Below, one piece after another: positions 46,311 to 52,721 of a DNA stretch of 64,000 bases. Location of the stretch: the NCBI GenBank assembly GCA_017535665.1, contig JAFXTS010000025.1, positions 62,001 through 126,000 on the forward strand. The letters run 5' to 3'. Positions within the stretch are counted from its first letter, which is position 1, and every line of letters begins with the position of its first letter. The stretch comes from Bacteroidales bacterium. Lineage in GTDB: Bacteria > Bacteroidota > Bacteroidia > Bacteroidales > WCHB1-69. Under the pieces are notes generated by a model, which was not told the DNA's origin, did not search any database, and was given only the letters and a program-made list of their open reading frames with translations. The position numbers and the translations under genes are program-made.

Positions 46311-47756
46311 ATGACACAACAACCGACACCTGACCACCAGCTCGTATGGCAAAATTGCCTCAACTTCATCAAAGATAATGTATCCGACAACACCTACCAG
46401 ATGTGGTTCGCCCCCATCAAGTCAGTGTCGCTTCAGGGCAACTGTCTGACCGTGGCATTGCCGAGTCAGGCCTGCTTCGAGTGGCTGGAGAAAAGTGCGC
46501 AGAAAATCATCCGCACAGCCATCCGCAAAGAGCTTGGAGAGAAGGCCCGCCTAAAATACCAAATCCCCATGGCGAAGCCCATCAACGAGAAGCCCATCAC
46601 GGTGACGGTGCCCTCCAGTCCGGTGCTCAACGTGCAGAACCCACCGAGGATGCCTCGCAACCCGTATGAGAACACCAGCGAGGGCAATCCCAATCCCGAC
46701 CTGCTGCCCGGCATCAAGGCGCTCAGCATCCCCAGCAACTTAGTGGATTCGCTGAACTTCGACAACTTTGTGGAGGGAAAATGCAACCAGTTCGCTTACC
46801 TGGCCGGACAGGCCATCGCCAGCGCAGCACCCGGTTCCACCCCCTACAACCCCTTCTTCATCTACTCCGACACCGGTCTCGGCAAAACCCACCTCGCACA
46901 CGCTATCGGTCTGGAAATCAAGGCCAACTTCCCCGACAAGGTGGTGCTGTATGTCAGTTCCGACCTCTTCATGCAGCAGTTTTTGGAAGCCTGCCGCAGC
47001 AACAACCGCAACGACTTCATCTATTTCTACCAAAATGTGGATGTGCTCATCATCGACGACATCCAGTTCCTGGCCGACAAGGACAAAACCCAAGAGGCTT
47101 TCTTCCATATTTTCAACTATTTACAGCAGAGAAAAAAGCAGATCATCATCACCGCTGACAAGTCGCCCGCAGACATCACCGGTTTTGAAACCCGCGTGCT
47201 GTACCGTCTGAAATGGAGTTTGGTGGCCGAGCTCACCCCGCCCGATTTCGAGACGCGTGTCGCCATCCTCAACAAGAAGTTGGAAAACCAGGGCATCGAG
47301 TTCCCGCCGGATGTCACCGAATACTTGGCCTTGCGTGTCACGGCTAACGTGCGCGAGCTGGAGGGTGCCATGATCACCATCCTCGCACAGTCGTCCATCA
47401 ACCACCGCGAGATCACCATCGACCTTGCCAAAGAGATGATTGACAAGTATGTACGTAGCACGGCGCGCGAGATCTCCATCGAGTTCATCCAGCGCACGGT
47501 GGCCGACTACTTCAACATTGCGGTGGACACCATCAACACCTCCACCCGTCGCCGCGAGGTGGCCCAGCCCCGTCAGATCTGCATGTATTTCGCCAAGAAA
47601 TACACCAAGCTGCCGCTCAGCACCATCGGCAAGAACTGCGGCAACAAGGACCATGCCACCGTGCTGCACGCCTGCCGCGTCATCGCCGACCTCTACGAGA
47701 CCGACAAGAAGATGCGTGCCGACATCGATGAGATCGACAAAAAGATGAAGTTGTAG
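46311..47756 (+). CDS. dnaA: chromosomal replication initiator protein DnaA
   Basis: AAA+ replication initiator of 481 residues. Domain I (HQLVWQNCLNFIKDNVSDNTYQMWF) is followed by a short Pro-rich linker, then the AAA+ core with Walker A DTGLGKTHL and Walker B LIIDDIQFLADKDKTQE, and the DNA-binding domain IV with signature GNKDHATVLHACRVI. The start is at 46311, after an AT-rich leader. No cluster of TTATNCACA boxes is visible in 46065-46310 or just downstream, so the origin is probably elsewhere. dnaA ends 48 bases from the convergent nuclease gene. Confidence 0.96.
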   Translation: MTQQPTPDHQLVWQNCLNFIKDNVSDNTYQMWFAPIKSVSLQGNCLTVALPSQACFEWLEKSAQKIIRTAIRKELGEKARLKYQIPMAKPINEKPITVTVPSSPVLNVQNPPRMPRNPYENTSEGNPNPDLLPGIKALSIPSNLVDSLNFDNFVEGKCNQFAYLAGQAIASAAPGSTPYNPFFIYSDTGLGKTHLAHAIGLEIKANFPDKVVLYVSSDLFMQQFLEACRSNNRNDFIYFYQNVDVLIIDDIQFLADKDKTQEAFFHIFNYLQQRKKQIIITADKSPADITGFETRVLYRLKWSLVAELTPPDFETRVAILNKKLENQGIEFPPDVTEYLALRVTANVRELEGAMITILAQSSINHREITIDLAKEMIDKYVRSTAREISIEFIQRTVADYFNIAVDTINTSTRRREVAQPRQICMYFAKKYTKLPLSTIGKNCGNKDHATVLHACRVIADLYETDKKMRADIDEIDKKMKL

Positions 47757-47803
47757 TCTTCGGCTACCAACTTCCGGACAAGAAGTAACCTTCTATCAAC
47801 GCT

Positions 47804-48916
47804 TTACTTCCCGCTCTTCCTGCGGTTGCACTCGCGGCAAAGCATCTGGCAGTTGTCGGCAATAGTGCGGCCTCCGTCGTGCCATGGCGTGATGTGGTCG
47901 GCCTCCATCTGCGAGAGGTCGAAATGTTTGCCGCAGTCGGCGCAGATGCCGCCCTGCCGCTCGTAGGCCGCCAACTTCTGCGCGTCGGTGAACGCCCGTA
48001 TGGACAGATACTTTTCCTTGCGGGTGAGAATATAGGGGTAAATGCCCGTCTTCTTCGTCACATCATCATCTAATATAAGACGGCTAACTTCCGCATCAAT
48101 CTTTTGGTAATCAAACACTTCATCCTTAAACTGCTTATAGAGCATTCCCCAATCCACGCCCTTCATGATTTTCTTGCGCTCACGGTTGGGACGGAATGAG
48201 GTTTCTATCCACGTGATGACGGCTTGGAAGAACTGCCAAAGCGGGGCTGCGCTCGCATCGTGCTGATGGGTGGCCATATACACCTCGATGTTGCCGTCCG
48301 ACATCCACGAAATGGCGGTTTCGAGATAGTCTTGGCGGATGGCGGAGCCGGTGAGGTAGTCGCTGCCGATCTTGGCGGCCGGTGCGCCGTTTTTGCTGAA
48401 GTAGCGTTTGGCGTCGCTCACCCAGCTACCGGCATACACAGCGTTGCGAAGTTCCTGCTCGGTCAATTCTTCGCCCGCTATATTGATGGTTTTGAACCAC
48501 TTGAGCTTCTCGCTGTCGGAGCCGCTACAGATATAGACTTGCAGTTCGTAATCGAGAATCTGTTTCTGCTCGTCGGGCTGGAGGTTGTGGAAATAGCGGA
48601 ACATATAGGCGAAGTCGCCGTTCACATACTGGCAGATGGAGATGGTGCGCTGCTGACCGTCAATAATTTCGAATGTGGCGGTGGGGCATGCCCCACTGCC
48701 ACATTCGCGCACGGCCCAGTACATCACATTCAGGGGAAATCCATGCGTGAGGGTGTCGATGACGGCGTCGCGTTGTTTCTCCTTATAGACAAATTCGCGC
48801 TGGTAGGGTGGGCGTACGTCGAGGCGGCCGCCGTAGGCGCGCACGCCGTTCTCGTTGTTGTCTTGGTAGCCCGCGGTCAGTTCGCGGACGGTGATGCGGT
48901 GCAGTTGGATTTGCAT
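47804..48916 (-). CDS. DUF262 (GmrS-like) protein with C-terminal HNH nuclease, candidate restriction endonuclease
   Basis: A 370-residue protein. Residues 1 to about 220 form a DUF262/ParB-Srx-type domain (RLDVRPPYQREFVYKEKQRDAVIDTL, GFPLNVMYW, then EIIDGQQRTISIC; the DGQQR motif is residues 86-90). The last about 50 residues are an HNH nuclease with zinc cysteines (CADCGKHFD, ADHITPWHDGG, CRECNRRK). DUF262-HNH proteins occur in phage-defence systems. A perfect-length 12-codon palindrome inserts ECGSGACPTATF at residues 71-82, four residues before DGQQR. The adenine methylase lies 75 bases upstream on the same strand. Confidence 0.85.
   Translation of the reverse strand: MQIQLHRITVRELTAGYQDNNENGVRAYGGRLDVRPPYQREFVYKEKQRDAVIDTLTHGFPLNVMYWAVRECGSGACPTATFEIIDGQQRTISICQYVNGDFAYMFRYFHNLQPDEQKQILDYELQVYICSGSDSEKLKWFKTINIAGEELTEQELRNAVYAGSWVSDAKRYFSKNGAPAAKIGSDYLTGSAIRQDYLETAISWMSDGNIEVYMATHQHDASAAPLWQFFQAVITWIETSFRPNRERKKIMKGVDWGMLYKQFKDEVFDYQKIDAEVSRLILDDDVTKKTGIYPYILTRKEKYLSIRAFTDAQKLAAYERQGGICADCGKHFDLSQMEADHITPWHDGGRTIADNCQMLCRECNRRKSGK
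48671..48706 (-). repeat. 36-nt in-frame palindrome inside the DUF262-HNH gene
   Basis: 18-base arms GAATGTGGCGGTGGGGCA and TGCCCCACTGCCACATTC pair with one G:T. On the coding strand it covers exactly codons 71-82. Confidence 0.85.
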
Positions 48917-48991
48917 ATTGTTCCGATTTGTTCGTTATGAATGTTGATTTCTAACCTTATTATTCCGATTTTATTCATTTTGGGAATAATA

Positions 48992-50224
48992 TCATTTTTT
49001 CACCCCGTATTCCGCATCCGGTTCGGCGGCCATTGGCAGGGCGGGGGCGGCATCCCGTTTCGATGGTTCCATCCGTAGGGGCGAATCATTATTCGCCCCT
49101 ACAACGTTCCCATCACCCCGACGGCGGCGAATCAAAATGCGGGAATACGGCTTTTTGGGAACGCCATCTCTTGTTACCACAAGACTTTTCATATTTGCAG
49201 TATAATGTCCCGTTCCTCCATTTTTTCTATATCGTGACAGCCAATCTTCCCCTATCCTGCCCATGTGTAATTCTTCTGCATATCTTGGTATTCCATCGGC
49301 CCCAAGCACCTCAAATTGCATTGGATTATATTGGTCCAGAAATGTATCAGGAACTCCCATCATACCATAATAATCACAAGGAATTTCCGAAACCCTTTCA
49401 ACATCTATAGCATTTAAATTTTCATATTTGGGATAATCAATCTCATTATAAGTTTTGTACAGTATCAAATCCTCGTGTCTTTTCTTTATATCAAGATTTG
49501 TAATCCAGCCAATTGAAGGCACCTTCCCATATTTAACTCCATCGATGATTTCATCCCATTTTTCATAGTAGTCAGGCATTGCAAACCTTACTGTTTTGTT
49601 TGAATTATACCCCAACCATAGTTCATTGTTTTTAATTAACGGAAAGATTTCTGTATAGTGAACAACATTATGATTGCACATAATCAAAAACTTCTTGTGG
49701 TGTTTATAAAGGAACAAAATATAGTCATTTAATTGAGAAAATGGCGGATTGGTTACAACTATGTCAGATTCGTCCAAAAGCATCTCGCATTCTTTCGATT
49801 TATAATCACCATTCCCCTCAAGAAGAGATAAAACATTTCTGTCATTTTTGATAAGATATTCTACATCAGCGAGATTAATCGCACCATCATTATTCGTATC
49901 AACCACTTCCTTAATCTCAATCTTAAATGCTTTCCGCTCATTTTCAGATAGTATTCCTTGTGAAAAAATATCAAGTTGACGACCAGCAATAGGCGATGGA
50001 TCATAACATGTTGCTATAAGTTTCTTTAATCCGAGATGATTAAAGTTAGCAGCAAAGTATTTAAAAAAATTACTTTCGTAGGGATCGTCACAATTACAAA
50101 AAACTACTTTATCCCTAAAATGTTCTTTATAATGAACTAACTCGTTTTCAATATCAACTAATTGGGTATAAAACTCATCTTTTTTTGCTCTTTTCGCATT
50201 AGAAAGGGTCTTGTTGTTGGCCAT
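48992..50224 (-). CDS. EcoRI-type adenine-specific DNA methyltransferase
   Basis: A 410-residue N6-adenine methylase of the EcoRI_methylase family. AKKDEFYTQLVDIENEL at the start, a CDDPYESNFFKYFAANF segment (SAM site), and the catalytic NPPF at residues 159-162 in SDIVVTNPPFSQL are hallmarks; FAMPDYYEKWD and GVPDTFLDQYNPMQFEVLG follow. Residues about 109-121 (DTNNDGAINLADV) look like an EF-hand loop. The tail, after ILIRRRRGDGN, contains an in-frame 28-nt palindrome (residues 375-384). Start chosen at 50224 (MANNK). Paired with the DUF262-HNH gene it suggests a restriction-modification system. Confidence 0.88.
   Translation of the reverse strand: MANNKTLSNAKRAKKDEFYTQLVDIENELVHYKEHFRDKVVFCNCDDPYESNFFKYFAANFNHLGLKKLIATCYDPSPIAGRQLDIFSQGILSENERKAFKIEIKEVVDTNNDGAINLADVEYLIKNDRNVLSLLEGNGDYKSKECEMLLDESDIVVTNPPFSQLNDYILFLYKHHKKFLIMCNHNVVHYTEIFPLIKNNELWLGYNSNKTVRFAMPDYYEKWDEIIDGVKYGKVPSIGWITNLDIKKRHEDLILYKTYNEIDYPKYENLNAIDVERVSEIPCDYYGMMGVPDTFLDQYNPMQFEVLGADGIPRYAEELHMGRIGEDWLSRYRKNGGTGHYTANMKSLVVTRDGVPKKPYSRILIRRRRGDGNVVGANNDSPLRMEPSKRDAAPALPMAAEPDAEYGVKK
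49075..49102 (-). repeat. 28-nt palindrome in the methylase tail
   Basis: Perfect 12-base arms GTAGGGGCGAAT/ATTCGCCCCTAC with a CATT loop. On the coding strand it starts at codon 375 with GTA and encodes VGANNDSPL. Confidence 0.85.
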
Positions 50225-50259
50225 TGTGATTGATATTTTTAGCATCACTATCAATCACG

Positions 50260-50448
50260 GAACGGATAAAAAGAAACGTGGGGTTCCTTATCCGTTCGAC
50301 AGGTGTCTACCAAACCCCCACGCCAAATAAGTACTACCCACGCTTGGAGCGTGAGCATTAGTACATTATTCTTGGCATGGGTATCTTACGACACCTACAA
50401 GATATTATTTCTGTGGTTCAATGTTTGTTTGGTAGACTTCGTCGAACG
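50260..50448. repeat. nested inverted repeats upstream of the methylase gene
   Basis: A 10-bp perfect stem GAACGGATAA/TTATCCGTTC (50260-50269, 50288-50297) partly overlaps a longer one: CGTTCGAC...GTCTACCAAAC (50293-50315) pairs with 50427-50448. Inside this are CGCCAA..GTACTA/TAGTAC..TTGGCA arms and a perfect CACGCT-TGG-AGCGTG hairpin (50339-50353). Rest of 50225-50500 is AT-rich with no credible gene; a rightward frame at 50303 merely translates the arms. Confidence 0.7.
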
Positions 50449-50460
50449 CGAAATAATAGC

Positions 50461-50486
50461 TAATGCGTTATTTTACAATATGTTAT
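50461..50486 (+). repeat. 26-nt direct repeat, left flank of DUF3990 module
   Basis: Matches 51414-51439 at 23 of 26 bases, including a shared TTTTACAATATGTTAT core. The pair brackets the three-gene module. Confidence 0.75.
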
Positions 50487-50500
50487 TTATAATTCTTCTT

Positions 50501-50719
50501 TTATAATATTGTTTTGGTTTTTAATTCATTTTCTAAAACATCGTATATATATACAGAACTTTGAAAATAAAGCCCTGTTTCCTTGTTGCTCAAATTTTCA
50601 AATGTTTTGGAATTGTAGAAAATATCCATAGCTTCAGCAATGGACAAGTGCTTCTTTTCCACTAACATGGTAATCACATCGCGTGCCGTACATTCGTTCA
50701 GGTATTCCATCTCACTCAT
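50501..50719 (-). CDS. small protein of the DUF3990 module, third gene
   Basis: A 72-residue protein, MSEMEYLNECTARDVITML, then AEAMDIFYNSKTFENLSNKETGLYFQSSVYIY. It is helical and acidic at the start. I think it is a DUF3791-type or related accessory protein but do not recognise it with certainty. Its start overlaps the end of the DUF3990 gene by four bases, so the two are translationally coupled. It may be an antidote or partner for the ART-like protein. Confidence 0.65.
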   Translation of the reverse strand: MSEMEYLNECTARDVITMLVEKKHLSIAEAMDIFYNSKTFENLSNKETGLYFQSSVYIYDVLENELKTKTIL

Positions 50720-51192
50720 ACTCGCACCAGTTTTGAAATTGCCTTTTCCGTTCCGAAAAAATATTGGAATGTGATTCCATGCATATACTTTAGCCTTTTC
50801 AGAAAGACTTCCATATCAATATTTTGCTCTAAAAGATTACGTATTTGAACGCCCACTTTATCGTTTGCAATCGGACCATAAACAACATCATACGGATGGA
50901 TATTTGCAGAATTGTCATTGGTCCGATTTTTCAATACAAACTCTGCCCATTCCCTTGAATACTCATCAAAGCGCAAAAAAGATAAAGCGCCATTCGTGAG
51001 TAAGCATTCGTCAAATTCGTATGCAATGACAACTGGTTCTGCATTGAATTGAATGGCTTTAAATACTGCTAATTGATGTGCCTGTTCATAGTTGTCCGAC
51101 AAATAAAATCCTTTGCCAAAATCTTTTCCCTTATTGGATTTTGACAAATCAATGATGTCGAAATTCGTATAAGTTCCGTGGTACAATTTCAT
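50716..51192 (-). CDS. DUF3990 protein, ADP-ribosyltransferase-like
   Basis: A 158-residue protein. MKLYHGTYTNFDIIDLSKS, then GKDFGKGFYLSDNYEQAHQLA, match DUF3990, which belongs to the ADP-ribosyltransferase clan: the YHGT and GFYLS boxes would supply the NAD-binding His and Tyr of an H-Y-x active site. No signal peptide. The gene overlaps both neighbours by four bases. I infer a toxin or effector that modifies an unknown target; the two small flanking genes are candidate antidotes. No experimental role is known to me. Confidence 0.8.
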   Translation of the reverse strand: MKLYHGTYTNFDIIDLSKSNKGKDFGKGFYLSDNYEQAHQLAVFKAIQFNAEPVVIAYEFDECLLTNGALSFLRFDEYSREWAEFVLKNRTNDNSANIHPYDVVYGPIANDKVGVQIRNLLEQNIDMEVFLKRLKYMHGITFQYFFGTEKAISKLVRV

Positions 51193-51407
51193 GCCAAATA
51201 CCCTCCATTCCTTTTGCAGTAGTCAGTCATAGCATCCACCATATAGGGGAATCCCATTGTGTGAGCCACATCATATTGTTTTTCTAAGAAATCCAAAGCC
51301 TTATACTGCCGCAGATACTGGTAGGTCTGTCTGATATTCAAATGGTGATGTTGTGCAAACTCACCAATGAAAATCACCAGGTACTCAATTCTATCGCGGT
51401 TGTTCAT
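51189..51407 (-). CDS. DUF3791 small protein, first gene of the DUF3990 module
   Basis: A 72-residue protein (MNNRDRIEYLVIFIGEFAQHHHLNIRQTYQYLR, DFLEKQYDVAHTMGFPYMVD) that fits the DUF3791 family, often seen beside DUF3990 genes. Mostly alpha-helical, no membrane segment. Its stop overlaps the DUF3990 start. As the leading gene with a palindrome upstream (51433-51446) it could be an antitoxin that autoregulates, though no DNA-binding motif is plain. Confidence 0.75.
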   Translation of the reverse strand: MNNRDRIEYLVIFIGEFAQHHHLNIRQTYQYLRQYKALDFLEKQYDVAHTMGFPYMVDAMTDYCKRNGGYLA

Positions 51408-51413
51408 GATATC

Positions 51414-51439
51414 TAATACTTTGTTTTACAATATGTTAT
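51414..51439 (+). repeat. 26-nt direct repeat, right flank of DUF3990 module
   Basis: Matches 50461-50486 at 23 of 26 bases. It lies in the promoter side of the module. Confidence 0.75.
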
Positions 51440-51446
51440 ATAACAT
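51433..51446. promoter_or_regulatory. 14-bp palindrome upstream of the DUF3990 module
   Basis: ATGTTATATAACAT, a perfect palindrome 26 bases before the first start codon of the module; a possible operator. Confidence 0.4.
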
Positions 51447-51552
51447 TATTGGTCATAACATTCTCCTCCCCACACCTTCTGCAAATTCCAGCCGCAAAGA
51501 TAATCATTTTTCCGAAATTATAGGTCATCGTTATTATTTGATGAAAAAGTCG

Positions 51553-51560
51553 TACTTTTG
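51553..51560 (+). promoter_or_regulatory. -7 promoter of the small lipoprotein and yitT-like gene
   Basis: TACTTTTG followed by CGG, 27 bases before the start codon. Confidence 0.6.
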
Positions 51561-51586
51561 CGGCTGCAAATCTAAATTTCATCATC

Positions 51587-51772
51587 ATGAAGCCGATTGC
51601 ACCTCTGCCGCTACTCTTCGCAGGTATCCTTCTGACCACCTTGGTCATGGAATCGTGCGCCCCCAAGATTCAGGGGGCTCGCCCCCACCGCCGCGACCGC
51701 CACTGCGGCTGCGAGAACGTGCCTGCACATACCGACACCACCACTTGTCTCATCGCCGAAAAAACATACTGA
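51587..51772 (+). CDS. small predicted lipoprotein
   Basis: A 61-residue frame beginning MKPIAPLPLLFAGILLTTLVMESC, a signal peptide with a plausible lipobox cysteine. The mature part is only about 38 residues, rich in His, Cys and Arg (RRDRHCGCENVPAHTD). It has a good promoter and ends two bases before the YitT start, which supports its being real. I do not recognise a family. Confidence 0.55.
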   Translation: MKPIAPLPLLFAGILLTTLVMESCAPKIQGARPHRRDRHCGCENVPAHTDTTTCLIAEKTY

Positions 51773-51773
51773 C

Positions 51774-52667
51774 ATGAAACCCAACACCAAAAAATTCCTG
51801 CAGGAAGCTGAGAAATACCTGTTCGTCTTCATCGGTCTCGCCGTCTTCGCCTTCGGCTGGACCTTCTTCCTCATCCCCCACCAGATCACCGGCGGCGGCA
51901 TCAGCGGTATCTCGGCCATCATCTATTTCGCATGCGACAAGATCCCCGTCTCTGTTTCCGCTTTGGTGCTCAACCTCATCCTGATAGGCATTGCATGGAA
52001 AATCCTCGGACGGCGGTTCTGCATCGACACGCTCATCTGCTCGGTGCTGCTCTCCCTGCTGCTGCAGGTCGGACAGTCGCTGTACGACTTCCTTCTGAAC
52101 TTTTACGGGCACCCCATCATCCCCGATGACCCCTTCATGTGCGCCATGATCGGCGCCGCGCTGTCGGGACTAGGCATCGGCATCGCCCTCACCAATGGCG
52201 GCAACACCGGCGGCACCGACATCATCGTGCTGATGATCGCCAAATACCGGCGCGTTTCTTACGGCCGTACCAGCCTCTACCTCAACATTTTCATCGTTCT
52301 CTCATCCATCCTCACCACCCACAATCCCGTACTGCTGGTATATAGCGCCGTAGTGCTGTTTGTCTATATCATCGTCTCCGACCTCGTCATCGACGGTTAT
52401 CGTCAGACCTTCCAGTTCATGGTATTCTCGAAGAAAAACCACGAAATCGCAGAACGCATCAACAACGAGCTGCATCGTGGCGCCACCTTCCTGAAAGGAA
52501 CGGGCAGCTACAACCATCAGGACACCGAAGTGCTGCTCATCGTCTCACACCGCACCGACCGCGCCAACATCATCCGCATCATCAAAGAGGTGGACAACAC
52601 GGCCTTCATCTCCATCTCAAAGGTGCAGAGTGTGTTTGGTAAGAATTTTGAGGAGATTAAACTCTGA
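51774..52667 (+). CDS. YitT family membrane protein
   Basis: A 297-residue inner-membrane protein with five to six helices (FLQEAEKYLFVFIGLAVFAFGWTFFL, ITGGGISGISAIIYF, GMGIALTNGG-like GLGIGIALTNGGNTGGTDIIVLMIAKY) and a C-terminal DUF2179 domain (GATFLKGTGSYNHQDTEVLLIVSHRTDRANIIRIIKEVD, ISISKVQSVFGKNF). Transport role suspected, substrate unknown. It starts two bases after a small lipoprotein. Its stop codon lies at the start of a tandem GAAAATTGA repeat. Confidence 0.88.
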   Translation: MKPNTKKFLQEAEKYLFVFIGLAVFAFGWTFFLIPHQITGGGISGISAIIYFACDKIPVSVSALVLNLILIGIAWKILGRRFCIDTLICSVLLSLLLQVGQSLYDFLLNFYGHPIIPDDPFMCAMIGAALSGLGIGIALTNGGNTGGTDIIVLMIAKYRRVSYGRTSLYLNIFIVLSSILTTHNPVLLVYSAVVLFVYIIVSDLVIDGYRQTFQFMVFSKKNHEIAERINNELHRGATFLKGTGSYNHQDTEVLLIVSHRTDRANIIRIIKEVDNTAFISISKVQSVFGKNFEEIKL

Positions 52668-52713
52668 AAATTGAAAACTGAGAATTGAAAATTGAAAGTT
52701 GAAAATCGAAAAA
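52665..52713 (+). repeat. tandem TTGAAAA-type repeat
   Basis: About six imperfect 7-10-nt units (TGAAAATT, TGAAAACT, GAGAATTGAAAA and so on) between the YitT stop codon and the phosphosugar mutase start. Such arrays recur in Bacteroidales intergenic DNA. Confidence 0.7.
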
Positions 52714-52721
52714 TATTGAAT

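Noticed and set aside
50303..50506. A 67-codon rightward frame (MSTKPPRQISTTHAWSV) between the methylase and the DUF3990 module
   Set aside because: It only translates the inverted-repeat arms and an AT-rich tail; no family resemblance and no promoter.
47757..51586. Prophage or integrative element
   Set aside because: No integrase, structural phage genes or tRNA-type attachment site; only compact accessory modules.
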